Notes: a model not told the origin generated them from the sequence alone. DNA of 16,810 nucleotides from Rifleibacterium sp035352635 (GCA_035352635.1 DAOPYA010000094.1:1-16810); one strand, 5' to 3'. Numbered from the stretch's first letter, positions 6,757 through 15,666 are shown. Made by a program: numbers and translations.

Positions 6757-7221
6757 TTGAAAATTCTCAATCTCATTGATCGACCTGATTGCCTCGAAAA
6801 AATCTGCACCTGGCACCATAATGAATGGGGTTATCTTAACCCTGGCCGTACTCTCGAGGCCCGCATCGAAAAAATGCGTGAGCACTTTGCCGGCAAAACC
6901 ATACCGGCGACTTATGTAGCCGAAGTTGATGGCCAGATAGTTGGTTCGGCCTCTATTCTCGAAACCGACATGCCTGAGCGCCCCGAATTGACTCCATGGC
7001 TCGCCAGTGTTTTTGTAGACCCGACTGCCCGCAAAAAAAATGTCGGTCGCACCGTTGTTCAAAAAATCATGCAGCACGCCAGTGATGCCGGCATTCGCAC
7101 CCTGTACCTCTACACTCCCGACCGCGAACACTTTTACCGTCACATGGGCTGGCAGACACTCGAAAAGCTTGTATACCACGGTGCTGACGTCACCCTGATG
7201 AAAATCGACTTCAAGGCCTGA
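6757..7221 (+). CDS. GNAT-family N-acetyltransferase
   Basis: A 154-aa protein with the GNAT fold, expected to move an acetyl group from acetyl-CoA to an amine; the acceptor is unknown. Visible elements: beta-4 region YVAEVDGQIVGSASI (about 53-67), then beta-5 WLASVFVDPTARKKNVGRTVV (81-101), the acetyl-CoA pyrophosphate-binding motif A. The C-terminal half shows LYLYTPDREHFYRHMGWQ, matching the usual segment in which the acceptor end is followed by a Tyr-x-x-x-Gly motif. Motif A normally reads R/QxxGxG; here the first Gly is Asn95 (RKKNVG). The start is TTG 6757, preceded by AAGGGAG at 6744-6750 with six bases spacing; an upstream in-frame extension would read through the duplicated gap flank and is rejected. 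It is divergent from the UbiB-like kinase gene. Confidence 0.85.
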   Translation: MKILNLIDRPDCLEKICTWHHNEWGYLNPGRTLEARIEKMREHFAGKTIPATYVAEVDGQIVGSASILETDMPERPELTPWLASVFVDPTARKKNVGRTVVQKIMQHASDAGIRTLYLYTPDREHFYRHMGWQTLEKLVYHGADVTLMKIDFKA

Positions 7222-7240
7222 TTTTTAATCATTTGTTTTT
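7219..7240 (+). terminator. Weak possible terminator after the acetyltransferase gene
   Basis: A short AT-only stem (TGATT/AATCA, three-base loop) overlapping the stop codon is followed by TTTGTTTTT. A second small hairpin (AGCCA/TGGCT, 7245-7257) lies just after it. The stems are short, so termination here is uncertain. Confidence 0.3.
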
Positions 7241-7280
7241 ATGTAGCCAAACTGGCTTCGTGAAATTTCTCACTTTTTTG

Positions 7281-7309
7281 TTTATCTGTACCGGCAAATA
7301 GGGTAAAAT
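7281..7309 (+). promoter_or_regulatory. Candidate promoter of the tldD-tldE operon
   Basis: TTTATC at 7281-7286 and TAAAAT at 7304-7309 have a 17-base spacer, and the tldD start follows 42 bases later. The -10 element is good but the -35 element is weak. Confidence 0.35.
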
Positions 7310-7351
7310 ATTTCGACTAAAAGAGACCGCAAACAGGAAAGGTGGACGCGA

Positions 7352-8836
7352 ATGAGTTTTTCAGCCCAGCTAAAAAAACAGATCTTGCAGAATATTGAAC
7401 GCCTGGCCGGCAAGGGTGCCGAGTACACTGACGCCAGATTTTACACCAACGATGATTCTGAGACCCTGCTGCTCTACGATGGTAACCTTGAAGCCAACGA
7501 CACGACCTTTGAGAGCGGTCTCGGTGTCAGGGTTCTCTACGGTGGCGCCTGGGGCTTTGCCGCCACTTCGAATGTCAAAGAAATCGATGCATGCTTTGAA
7601 CTGGCCTGCCAGAACGCCATGACCGCCGCGAAACTTGTTGGTGTACCGCTGCGCATGGGCAAAAAGCCGGCTCACAAGGGTGTGTTCAATACACCGGTCA
7701 AACAGGACCCATTTTCCGTGAGTCTCAAAGAAAAACTCGATTTTCTTGGCGCTCTCGATGCACGCCTCAAAGAAGACTGGGTAATCAAACGCTACGTTTA
7801 CGCTGAATTCCAGAAGAAGAATATATATTTTTTCAACAGCGAAGGCACTGAAGTAGAACGCCATCTCAGCAACGTTTTCGGAAAAATGATGATTATGGCT
7901 CTCGATGCCGACGGGCAGATGCAACGCCGCAGCCAGGAGCTCTTCACGACCGGCAGGGGCAGTCGTGGCTACGAAATGCTCACTGACCCTGAACTTTTTT
8001 CAGGGCACGCTGATCGTATCAAGCGTGAACTTGCCGAATTGATCAAGGCTGAAGCGCTCGACTATGGTCGCCGTTCGGTTATTCTTCTGCCCGGCCAGGG
8101 CTTTTTGCAGGTGCACGAAACCATCGGCCACCCGCTTGAACTCGACCGCATTCTCGGCTACGAACTCTCTTATGCCGGTGGTTCATTCGTTAATCTCGAT
8201 TCGTTCGGCAAACTGCAATATGGCAGTAAAAAGCTTTCGGTCAGCGCTTTCGGCGGTATCGAAAATTCGCCCGGTTCGTTTGGCTTTGACGATGAGGGTT
8301 CACCTGAACGCGATTACCTGCTGATTGACAAGGGCCTGCTCGTTAACGCCCTCAGTTCGCGTGCCATGGTCGATGAAGCGAACCAGAAGGCCGGCCGAGC
8401 CATTTTCAGTGAGAGTGGCGGCGCTGCACGGGCCACCGCTTTTTATCGTGCCCCGATCGATCGCATGACTAACGTTAACATTCTTCCCGGTAACGATGGC
8501 ACTCTTGAAGATATCATTGCTTCGACCAAAGATGGTCTGGTGCTTGACAACCCGGTTTCATGGTCGATTGGCTCGAACCGCGAGCATTTTCACTTCGGCT
8601 GCGAAATTGCCTGGGAAGTAAAAGACGGCAAAAAGACCCGTATTCTTCGCAACCCAACCTATCAGGGGCACACCGTTGAGTTTTATAATTCGCTGTCGGC
8701 GGTCGGCGATGCCTCGACCTGGAAGGTCTGGCAGGTCGATAACTGCGGCAAGGGCGAGCCAAACCAGGTCATGCAGCTTGGGCACGGCATTCCGGTTGTT
8801 CGCTTCGACAACGTCATTACTGGCGAAAGGAAATAA
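7352..8836 (+). CDS. tldD: TldD family metalloprotease
   Basis: A 494-aa cytosolic zinc metalloprotease subunit of the TldD/PmbA (modulator of DNA gyrase) family, expected to work with the adjacent TldE to degrade unfolded or leader peptides. The signature HExxxH is present as HETIGH at 255-260, giving His255, Glu256 and His260. A Cys in VDNCGKGEP near the C-terminus (about Cys465) corresponds to the third zinc ligand of characterised TldD proteins. The N-terminal domain carries the usual DARFYTNDDSETLLLYDGNLE and GLGVRVLYGGAWGFAAT segments. Length fits the family (about 480 aa). ATG 7352 is preceded by AAGGTGG at 7339-7345. Only four bases separate its stop from the tldE start, so the two form one operon. 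No RiPP precursor gene is visible nearby, so a general proteolytic role is more likely than antibiotic maturation. Confidence 0.92.
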   Translation: MSFSAQLKKQILQNIERLAGKGAEYTDARFYTNDDSETLLLYDGNLEANDTTFESGLGVRVLYGGAWGFAATSNVKEIDACFELACQNAMTAAKLVGVPLRMGKKPAHKGVFNTPVKQDPFSVSLKEKLDFLGALDARLKEDWVIKRYVYAEFQKKNIYFFNSEGTEVERHLSNVFGKMMIMALDADGQMQRRSQELFTTGRGSRGYEMLTDPELFSGHADRIKRELAELIKAEALDYGRRSVILLPGQGFLQVHETIGHPLELDRILGYELSYAGGSFVNLDSFGKLQYGSKKLSVSAFGGIENSPGSFGFDDEGSPERDYLLIDKGLLVNALSSRAMVDEANQKAGRAIFSESGGAARATAFYRAPIDRMTNVNILPGNDGTLEDIIASTKDGLVLDNPVSWSIGSNREHFHFGCEIAWEVKDGKKTRILRNPTYQGHTVEFYNSLSAVGDASTWKVWQVDNCGKGEPNQVMQLGHGIPVVRFDNVITGERK

Positions 8837-8840
8837 CCCC

Positions 8841-10214
8841 ATGAAAAAATCACCAGCCCATGCAATGATAAGCGCCGTAAGAAGTCGTGCCGCTGCCCGC
8901 GGTGTTACAGCTACTTTTGTTCTGCATTGCGAAAAAAGCCATCTGATGCGAATTGGCAATAATTCGGTATCTTTGAATACCTCAGAAATGCTGACCCGCC
9001 TCGATATAGAAGTCATCAACGGCCGCCGCACCGGCACCCACACGCAGATGGGCGACGTCACCTCTGAAGAATATATCGAACAGGCTTTGCAGATTGCGGT
9101 CACCAAGGCCGAAGTTGCCAGCGAAAAAGCCTACCAGCCGATTCACGACCAGGTCGAAAAGACGATCAGCGAAAAGCACCAGTACGATCAGGCCCTTGAA
9201 GACCTTGATCCGGCTGTTAAGGCTGCGGCCTACCAGCGCATAATCAAAGAAGTCGGCGCTCATTACAATTTTTCCGGTTCATGGTCGAGCGGTTCGGTCG
9301 ATTTGTTCATGGTATCGACCGCTAATGACCAGACGGTGCACCACCTCGGCACCGACCAGTTCTTCAACGCAGTACTCAAGCACCCCGAAAAGAAATGGGA
9401 ACTGCGTCTTGCCGCCACCGGCTGGCGTCAAAGCGATTTCAAGGTTGAAGAGATAATCGCCGGGTTTAAAAAGCTTCTGCCCATCTACGAAAAGCACCCC
9501 GCAACTCACATCGAACCAGGTGAATATACGGTGGCCTTCGGTGCGGATGCCGTCGCCGAAATTCTTGAAATGGCAGTTTATACGGGCTTTGTTGGCCGCC
9601 CGTATGAAGAACAGCAGGGCTGGACCTGCAAAAATAAAAAGGGTGATCTGGTGCTTGGCGCTAACGTTACCATCACCGACGACCCTGCCAATGACAAAAC
9701 TTACCGCCAGGGTTTCGACCTTTCCGGCAAACACCGCCAGGCCTGGTCAGTTGTAGAAAACGGCAAACTGCAGAACCTCATGTACGACAGTTCGACCGCT
9801 GCCAAATACGGGCGCCCGCTCACCGGCCACAATAACTGTTCGCTCAGCATCGTTATGCAGCATGGCAAAGATACCGCCGATCTTCTCGAAGCCGTAAAGG
9901 GAATGGGGCGGGTTCTTTATATTCCCGCAATGCATTATCTCAATATTCCGAATGCCAGTAAGGGCATCTTTACCGGCAGTTCACGCTTTAACGCTGTGCT
10001 GATTGAAAACGGCAAGGTGGTTGGCCCGATTTTCTCGTCACGCATTACCGATACTTTTCAGAGCATTTTCGGAAAAATCGTGCGCATCTCAAAAGAAGCC
10101 GAATCGGTGAACTTGTCGTCAACTTACGGTCGTCGTGCCCCGGTCGCTTTTTCGGTGCCATCCTATATCGTGACCGAAAAAGTCAAAATTACCGATTGCG
10201 CTGAATCCTTCTGA
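8841..10214 (+). CDS. TldE/PmbA family protein, partner of TldD
   Basis: A 457-aa TldD/PmbA-family protein lacking the HExxxH motif, as expected for the non-catalytic TldE/PmbA partner. It would form the TldD-TldE heterodimer that encloses the protease chamber. Family segments visible include LTRLDIEVINGRRTGTHTQ near the N-terminus and, in the C-terminal domain, the GKLQNLMYDSSTAAKYGRP and SSRFNAVLIENGKVVGPI regions. The closing stretch aligns in style with the end of PmbA proteins (about 450 aa). The start is ATG 8841, four bases after the tldD stop, with AAAGGAAA (8826-8833) inside the end of tldD. A longer in-frame extension back to 8676 would run into tldD in another frame and is rejected. 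A strong terminator follows. It is somewhat divergent, so I give the family but not a firm symbol. Confidence 0.88.
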   Translation: MKKSPAHAMISAVRSRAAARGVTATFVLHCEKSHLMRIGNNSVSLNTSEMLTRLDIEVINGRRTGTHTQMGDVTSEEYIEQALQIAVTKAEVASEKAYQPIHDQVEKTISEKHQYDQALEDLDPAVKAAAYQRIIKEVGAHYNFSGSWSSGSVDLFMVSTANDQTVHHLGTDQFFNAVLKHPEKKWELRLAATGWRQSDFKVEEIIAGFKKLLPIYEKHPATHIEPGEYTVAFGADAVAEILEMAVYTGFVGRPYEEQQGWTCKNKKGDLVLGANVTITDDPANDKTYRQGFDLSGKHRQAWSVVENGKLQNLMYDSSTAAKYGRPLTGHNNCSLSIVMQHGKDTADLLEAVKGMGRVLYIPAMHYLNIPNASKGIFTGSSRFNAVLIENGKVVGPIFSSRITDTFQSIFGKIVRISKEAESVNLSSTYGRRAPVAFSVPSYIVTEKVKITDCAESF

Positions 10215-10246
10215 GTAATTGAATTCTCTAAAAAAGTTAATCGATT

Positions 10247-10280
10247 CAACGACCCGGCTTGCAAGCCGGGCCGTTGCTTT
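10247..10280 (+). terminator. Rho-independent terminator of the tldD-tldE operon
   Basis: The central 18-bp palindrome CCCGGCTTGCAAGCCGGG (10253-10270) is extended by CAACG/CGTTG arms (10247-10251 and 10272-10276), with one A-C mismatch between. It is followed by a short CTTT tail. The U-tract is poor but the stem is strong. Confidence 0.7.
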
Positions 10281-10310
10281 CAGTCAACCCGTAGACTTTT
10301 TTCTTTATTC

Positions 10311-10339
10311 TTGCATACCGGGGCGCGTTGGTATATGCT
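10311..10339 (+). promoter_or_regulatory. Candidate sigma-70-type promoter of the MATE transporter gene
   Basis: TTGCAT at 10311-10316 and TATGCT at 10334-10339 are separated by 17 bases. It lies between the tldE terminator and the transporter start, giving a leader of roughly 35-40 bases. Confidence 0.5.
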
Positions 10340-10382
10340 TTGCCGGTCTCAGAAGCCATAACAACTGACTACTTTCGAGCCA

Positions 10383-11726
10383 ATGCAGCAGATTGACACT
10401 AACATCTATCGACGGGTTTTGAATATTTCTCTGCCGGCGATCGGCGGCTTTCTTGGCCTGATTCTTTTCGATATCATCGATATCTACTGGATCGAAAAGC
10501 TTGGCACTCGTGCGGTTGCCGGGGTTGCATCGGCTGGCTTTATCGTCTGGTCACTGTATTCGATTATGCAGGTGACCGGCACCGGTTGCTCGTCAATGGT
10601 CGCCCAGTTTCATGGTGCGGGTCACCGCCGTCGCGCCTGGGAAGCCATCGTGCAGTCTTCGTGGCTCAGCCTGCTGGTTGGGGTTTTTATCAGTCTGCTG
10701 TTTCTGCCCTGGATCGACCGGCCTTTCACCTGGATGGGCCTTGACCCAGACACCGCAGCGCTGGCGGTCGAGTATTTTCAGATCATTCTGCTGGGGTTTC
10801 CGCTGATTTTTCTTGATATGTTATCTGGAAACATCTTCAACGCTTATGGTGACAACCGTATCAGCAATGCCATCATGCTGGTTTGTCTGCTGGTCAATAT
10901 GATTCTCGACCCGGTTATGATGTTTGGCTGGTGGGGTTTTCCAGCCATGGGAACCGCCGGAGCTGCCTGGGCAACCGTTATCTGCCATGTTCTTTCGCTG
11001 ATCATGCGTGCCAGGGTTTTGCATACCCGCCGCTATATTCCGCCATTGATCGGCTTTATGCGTCTGCGAACTTTTTATTATCGCAGCATTATCAGAATCG
11101 GTCTGCCGAATGCCGTTACTTCATGGGTCTGGTCGATTGTTTACCCGTTTCTGACCCGTCTGATTACCCCATTCGGAGTCACAGCACTGTCGGCGGTTGG
11201 AATTTGCCACCGTCTTGAAAGTTTCCCGTATTTTACTGCTGTGGCCATGGGCATTTCTATGACTTCACTGACCGGTTACTCGGTTGGCAGTGGCGAAAAG
11301 GGCCGCATTGACGAGGTTCTGGCAGCCGGTTTGCGTGTTTCAACAGTCATTCTGCTGCCCTTTCTCATCATTTTTCTTGCTTTTCCGCACTGGCTGGTGG
11401 GCTTGCTGACCGACGACCAGCTGCTGATCTCGCAAGGTGCTGATTATCTGTTCATTATCGGGTTGCTCGAAGTTTTCATGGCCTGGGAAATGGTTATCAG
11501 CGGCGTTTTCACTGGCCTGGGTATCACTTATCCGACCCTTTTCATCACCCTGCCGTTCACGGTCGGGCGCATTCCGGCCGCCTGGTTTCTTGCCTATTAT
11601 CTTGACATGGGCGTGACCGGTATCTGGTGGGCAATCAGTCTGTCATCGCTGGCCAAAGGTCTTGGTCTGTTGCTGCTTTATCGTTATATGCGTAACAAAA
11701 CCGATAATTTCAGTAACCTGGGCTGA
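10383..11726 (+). CDS. MATE family efflux transporter
   Basis: A 447-aa polytopic inner-membrane protein of the multidrug and toxic compound extrusion (MatE/DinF-NorM) family, expected to export cationic or other small molecules using a sodium or proton gradient. The opening RRVLNISLPAIGGFLGLILFDIID pattern is the family's usual first helix, with Pro in the helix. The ALGTRAVAGV-like segment (here KLGTRAVAGVASAGF) and GTGCSSMVAQFHGAG loop follow. About twelve hydrophobic segments occur in two halves; the second half repeats the pattern with FGVTALSAVGICHRLESFP. Length fits (about 450 aa). ATG 10383 has only a poor Shine-Dalgarno (GAG). It is a single gene after a terminator and a good promoter candidate. 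It converges with the HlyC/CorC-type gene, stops 14 bases apart, with no clear shared terminator. The substrate is unknown. Confidence 0.93.
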   Translation: MQQIDTNIYRRVLNISLPAIGGFLGLILFDIIDIYWIEKLGTRAVAGVASAGFIVWSLYSIMQVTGTGCSSMVAQFHGAGHRRRAWEAIVQSSWLSLLVGVFISLLFLPWIDRPFTWMGLDPDTAALAVEYFQIILLGFPLIFLDMLSGNIFNAYGDNRISNAIMLVCLLVNMILDPVMMFGWWGFPAMGTAGAAWATVICHVLSLIMRARVLHTRRYIPPLIGFMRLRTFYYRSIIRIGLPNAVTSWVWSIVYPFLTRLITPFGVTALSAVGICHRLESFPYFTAVAMGISMTSLTGYSVGSGEKGRIDEVLAAGLRVSTVILLPFLIIFLAFPHWLVGLLTDDQLLISQGADYLFIIGLLEVFMAWEMVISGVFTGLGITYPTLFITLPFTVGRIPAAWFLAYYLDMGVTGIWWAISLSSLAKGLGLLLLYRYMRNKTDNFSNLG

Positions 11727-11740
11727 TTTTTCTGGCTGGT

Positions 11741-13006
11741 TCAGTTGATTCGCCTGATTAAAACCTTTTCGGCGCGGTGGCCTTGAACTTCCCTGACTTT
11801 GAAGCTCAGGTTTTTCCAGGTGATTTTTTCTTTTCGCTTCGGGAAATCGCCCTTCAGAAGTATCAGAAAGCCGTTCAGGGTGTTCACCTGCCGTCTGACC
11901 TCTTCAGGAAACTCAACCTGCAGAGAAGTGGTAAGTTCTTGTAATGAGATATTCCCGGCAACTTCGATTTCGCCATTCGCGTGGGCCTGCATGGATGATG
12001 GTTCTTCGCCGTCATATTCGTCGCCGATTAGCCCGAACAAACGCTCTACGATGTCTTCCATGGTAATGATGCCTGCCATGGAACCGTATTCATCGACGAC
12101 GACTGCCATGTGGGTTCGCTTCGATTTCATGCGCTCAAGCAGTTCACCTAGCACGACATTTTCCGGAATAAAAAGGGGTTTCAGCATCAGACGTGCGATC
12201 GAGAAATCGCCAGGTCGGGTTGGGTCGAGTTTGAAAAGTTCTTTGAAGTTGAAAACGCCGACTACCGTATCGAGATCGTCTTTGTAAACGGGTACACGCG
12301 AATACATATCGGAGCGAAACACGTCGAGTAGTTCTTGCAGGCTGATATCAAGGGGCACGCCCTTGACCTGGTTGCGCGGAATCATAACTTCGCCAGCGAG
12401 CAGGTCGTTGAACCGGCTTGATTTAGACATGAGTTTTCGTTCGAACGAATCGATATGGCCAGCCTGTTCGCTGATTTTTGCCATCAGCAGAATTTCCTGG
12501 ATGGTCGGTGCCCCTTCTTCGCCTTTAAATGGGAGCAATTTAAGAAGCATCCGGCTGACGAGATTCATTGCCCAGGTGACTGGTTGCAGCAGTTTAACGA
12601 TGACCCAGATCGGGTAGGTAATGAAGAAAGCCCAACCTTTGGAAAAAGTGACGCCAAGGTGCTTGGGCAGAACCTCACCGAAGATCAGAAGAAAGACGAT
12701 GGTGATGACCGAAGCGATCATTGGGGCAAGATGCGGGCTTAACAGGCCCGACTCGACGAACAACTGGTCGAAGAATACGCCGGCATAGACAGCCAGCACA
12801 GTGTTGACGATGTTGTTTCCGACCAGAATGGCCGCAATGACTGAATGTTTATTGCGCAGCAGTTCAACAAGAAACTTATGGCGTCTCGAGTTTGTGTTGA
12901 GTGAAGAAATACTCACTTCATTAATTGAAGTGATTGCTGTTTCTGAGCAGGAAAAAATACCTGAAAAGATCAACAGAACTATGAAAAAAAGTGCAGTATT
13001 CAGCAT
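11741..13006 (-). CDS. HlyC/CorC (CNNM/DUF21-CBS) family membrane protein
   Basis: A 421-aa inner-membrane protein of the CNNM/CorC family, linked in characterised members to magnesium or cobalt efflux; the older name hemolysin C is misleading. Domains in order: DUF21 transmembrane domain at about 1-175, with the conserved FSGIFSCSETAITSINE start and FGEVLPKHLG motif (110-118); two CBS domains at about 205-260 (VMIPRNQVKGVPLD, YSRVPVYKDDLDTVVGV) and 268-328 (HMAVVVDEYGSMAGIITMED); and the CorC/HlyC C-terminal domain at about 345-420 (VNTLNGFLILLKGDFPKR). Gene structure is complete. ATG 13006 has AAGGA about seven bases upstream. The gene lies downstream of icd on the same strand but is separated from it by 204 bases and a strong terminator, so it probably has its own promoter. 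Confidence 0.93.
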   Translation of the reverse strand: MLNTALFFIVLLIFSGIFSCSETAITSINEVSISSLNTNSRRHKFLVELLRNKHSVIAAILVGNNIVNTVLAVYAGVFFDQLFVESGLLSPHLAPMIASVITIVFLLIFGEVLPKHLGVTFSKGWAFFITYPIWVIVKLLQPVTWAMNLVSRMLLKLLPFKGEEGAPTIQEILLMAKISEQAGHIDSFERKLMSKSSRFNDLLAGEVMIPRNQVKGVPLDISLQELLDVFRSDMYSRVPVYKDDLDTVVGVFNFKELFKLDPTRPGDFSIARLMLKPLFIPENVVLGELLERMKSKRTHMAVVVDEYGSMAGIITMEDIVERLFGLIGDEYDGEEPSSMQAHANGEIEVAGNISLQELTTSLQVEFPEEVRRQVNTLNGFLILLKGDFPKRKEKITWKNLSFKVREVQGHRAEKVLIRRIN

Positions 13007-13148
13007 TGGTAAATCCTTATACCGTTCAGAGCAGCAGGTCGCAGCCGGATGGTTCAGATACTGCTGCCGGGAATCTGGCGTGCCAGGTTTTAAAGATTAC
13101 CACAAACCGGCATGGGGGTGAAGTTTTCTGTGCTGGTTGGGGTGCCAG

Positions 13149-13184
13149 AAAAATAAGGCCCCGGCTGGCAGACCAGTCGGGGCC
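13149..13184 (-). terminator. Rho-independent terminator of the isocitrate dehydrogenase gene
   Basis: On the minus strand a 12-bp GC-rich stem (13173-13184 with 13157-13168, one G-T wobble) and a four-base loop are followed by TTATTTTT. It lies 26 bases after the icd stop codon. Confidence 0.85.
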
Positions 13185-13210
13185 AATAAATTCACGTTTG
13201 CGAGAGAAGT

Positions 13211-15484
13211 TTATGCTCCGGTGCTGGCGCAGCGGGCTTCGGCGGGCTTGGTCATGAATTTTTCGAGGATCTTGTTGAAGGTCTGGCTTGGGCGCATTGC
13301 CTGGGTGACCTTGCGGGTTTCGGGCAGGTAGTAGCCGCCGATATCGAGCGGTTTATTGCGTGCGGCGTTAACTTCGGCGATGATGGTATCGTGTTTTTCG
13401 GCGAGGTCTCTGGCAAGGGCGGCGAACTGGGTTTTGAGGGCCTTGTCGTCGTTCTGGGCAGCCATGGCTTCGGCCCAGTAGCGTGCCAGATAAATATGGG
13501 TGCCGCGGTTATCGATGCCGGCGGTTGCGTCGCGTGAAGGGGCGATGTCGTTTTCGAGAATTTTGCCGACTGCCGTGTTTAGTGCTTTGGCAAGAATTTC
13601 AGCTTTTTTATTGCTGTTGCGGCGGCCGAAATCTTCTAGTGAAACGCCGAGTGCCAGAAATTCGCCGAGGGAATCCCAGCGCAGATGGCCTTCTTCGACG
13701 AACTGCTGCACGTGTTTTGGTGCTGACCCGCCGGCGCCGGTTTCATAAAGCCCGCCGCCATTGAGCAGTGGCACAATTGAAAGCATTTTGGCGCTGGTGC
13801 CAAGTTCGAGAATCGGAAACAGATCGGTCAGATAGTCGCGAAGCACGTTTCCGGTGACCGAAATCGTATCTTTGCCTTCTTTGCAACGCTTCATGCTGGC
13901 AACGATTGCCTTGCTCGGCGCCATGATCTGAATGTCGAGGCCGGTGGTATCGTGGTCTTTAAGGTAAGTCTGCACTTTGTTGATGAGACTGCGGTCGTGG
14001 GCTCGTTCGTCAGTGAGCCAGAAGTATGCCGGCAGACCGGTGATGCGGGCGCGGCTGACGGCGAGCTTAACCCAGTCGCGAATCGGCAGGTCTTTAGTCT
14101 GGCACATGCGCCAGATATCGCCGTTGTCAACGTGGTGTTCGAAGATGACCTTGCCGTCGTTGTTGACGACACGCACGATTCCGTCGCCATAAATTTCGAA
14201 GGTTTTGTCGTGTGAGCCGTATTCTTCGGCCTTCTGGGCCATCAGACCGATGTTCGAAACGCTGCCCATGGTGCGCGGGTCGAAAGCGCCGTGTTCGCGG
14301 CAGAAGTCGATGGCAGCCTGGTAGATGCGGGCGTAAGAGCGGTCTGGAATAACAGCTTTCATATCTTTGAGCTTGCCATCGACGCCGTACATTTTGCCGC
14401 CGACCCTTATAGCCGCAGGCATTGAAGCGTCAATGATGACATCGCTTGGCACATGCAGGTTGGTGATACCCTTGTCTGAATTAACCATCGCCAGTTCTGG
14501 CTGGTGCTTCAGGGTTGCTTCGATATCGTTCTGAATGGCTGCCTGCTGTTCGGCGGGCAGGTTTTTGATTTTTTCGTAGAGCTCGCCGAGGCCGTTGTTG
14601 GGGTTGAAACCGAGGTTTTTAAAAGTGGCAGCATGTTTTTCAAAGACGTCTTTGAAGAAAACGCTGACGAAATGCCCGAACATGATCGGGTCAGAAATCT
14701 TCATCATGGTTGCTTTGAGGTGCACCGAAAACAGCACGCCTTTTTCTTTGGCATCGGCGATCTGCAGGGCGATGAATTTGCGCAGGGCCTTGACCTTCAT
14801 GGTGGCGGCATCGACGACTTCGAGGGCTTCGACGGTAACTTTTTCTTTAAGAACGGTTTCGTGGCCATCTTTGCCGACAAAAACGATTTTAAGGGTTCCT
14901 GCTTTTTCGATTATTGCTGATTTTTCGCTGTCAAAGAAGTCTTCGGCATTCATGTGGGCAACATGGCATCTGGAATCTTTGGCCCAGGTGCCCATGGAAT
15001 GCGGGTGTTTGCGGGCATAATCTTTGACGGGGTCAGCGACACGGCGGTCAGAATTGCCTTCGCGCAGCACCGGGTTAACGGCACTGCCGAGAACCCTGGC
15101 GTATTTAGCCTTGATGGCGGTTTCGGCTTCGTTTTTGGGTTCGACCGGGTAATCGGGCACTTTGTAGCCATTTTCCTGTAATTCTTTGATGGCGGCGGTA
15201 AGCTGCGGCAGAGAAGCACTGATATTGGGCAGTTTGACAATGTTGGCCTCGGGTTTGTTGGCCATATCACCCAGAAATGCGAGATCGTCGCTTTGGCGTT
15301 GTTCAGGGGTCAGACAATCGGGAAAGCTGGCAAGAATGCGGCCGGCCAGCGAAATATCGCGCAATTCAAATTTGATGGCTGCCGGGGCTGCAAAAGTCTC
15401 GATGACTGGCAGTAGAGAGATAGTGGCCAATGCCGGAGCTTCGTCAGTTTTCGTGTAATAAATTTTCTGCTCGTGGGTGGTCAT
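13211..15484 (-). CDS. icd: NADP-dependent isocitrate dehydrogenase, monomeric type
   Basis: Converts isocitrate to 2-oxoglutarate with NADP in the TCA cycle. The 757-aa length and sequence identify the monomeric (IDH-II, about 740 aa) type rather than the dimeric 415-aa enzyme. Conserved landmarks: VKLPNISASLPQL (83-95), NPVLREGNSDRR (137-148) with the substrate-binding Ser/Asn/Arg block, KHPHSMGTWAKDSRCHVAHM just after it, EEYGSHDKTFEI with the catalytic-region Tyr, and SVTGNVLRDYLTDLFPILELGTSAKM and NGGGLYETGAGGSAPKHV in the C-terminal half. ATG 15484 is preferred over the in-frame TTG at 15493 because AAAGGAAA lies directly before the TTG, leaving too short a spacing there. A promoter candidate lies about 120 bases upstream, and a terminator follows. 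The gene is complete and looks active. Confidence 0.96.
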   Translation of the reverse strand: MTTHEQKIYYTKTDEAPALATISLLPVIETFAAPAAIKFELRDISLAGRILASFPDCLTPEQRQSDDLAFLGDMANKPEANIVKLPNISASLPQLTAAIKELQENGYKVPDYPVEPKNEAETAIKAKYARVLGSAVNPVLREGNSDRRVADPVKDYARKHPHSMGTWAKDSRCHVAHMNAEDFFDSEKSAIIEKAGTLKIVFVGKDGHETVLKEKVTVEALEVVDAATMKVKALRKFIALQIADAKEKGVLFSVHLKATMMKISDPIMFGHFVSVFFKDVFEKHAATFKNLGFNPNNGLGELYEKIKNLPAEQQAAIQNDIEATLKHQPELAMVNSDKGITNLHVPSDVIIDASMPAAIRVGGKMYGVDGKLKDMKAVIPDRSYARIYQAAIDFCREHGAFDPRTMGSVSNIGLMAQKAEEYGSHDKTFEIYGDGIVRVVNNDGKVIFEHHVDNGDIWRMCQTKDLPIRDWVKLAVSRARITGLPAYFWLTDERAHDRSLINKVQTYLKDHDTTGLDIQIMAPSKAIVASMKRCKEGKDTISVTGNVLRDYLTDLFPILELGTSAKMLSIVPLLNGGGLYETGAGGSAPKHVQQFVEEGHLRWDSLGEFLALGVSLEDFGRRNSNKKAEILAKALNTAVGKILENDIAPSRDATAGIDNRGTHIYLARYWAEAMAAQNDDKALKTQFAALARDLAEKHDTIIAEVNAARNKPLDIGGYYLPETRKVTQAMRPSQTFNKILEKFMTKPAEARCASTGA

Positions 15485-15600
15485 TGTCGACAATTTCCTT
15501 TCATAATTCCTTATATTCTTTTAGGAACCCTTGTTGATCTCGTTCGTAAAGTCTTCTTCCCATATTCCGTCAGGGCACCGGAATACAGCTTTATTTAAAA

Positions 15601-15629
15601 AGAGTAGCATAGCCGCTATTTTTCGTCAA
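15601..15629 (-). promoter_or_regulatory. Candidate promoter of icd (extended -10)
   Basis: On the minus strand TTGACG (15629-15624) and TACTCT (15606-15601) are separated by 17 bases, and TGC precedes the -10 hexamer, giving an extended -10 TGnTACTCT. The leader to the start codon would be about 110 bases. Confidence 0.5.
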
Positions 15630-15666
15630 TCATGCTCGAATAGCGAATGCTTGTTCATGTTCAATC

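Noticed and set aside
6497..6809. ORFs running across the N gap on both strands
   Set aside because: They contain the unknown bases and duplicated flanks, and have no coding features of their own.
8676..8840. Upstream extension of the tldE reading frame
   Set aside because: It overlaps the tldD coding end in another frame, while ATG 8841 has a proper ribosome site and fits family length.
12436..12449. 14-bp perfect palindrome TTCGTTCGAACGAA, resembling a LexA-like box and the tRNA leader repeat
   Set aside because: It is inside the CorC-type coding sequence at codons that make sense for the protein, so chance is the simplest reading.
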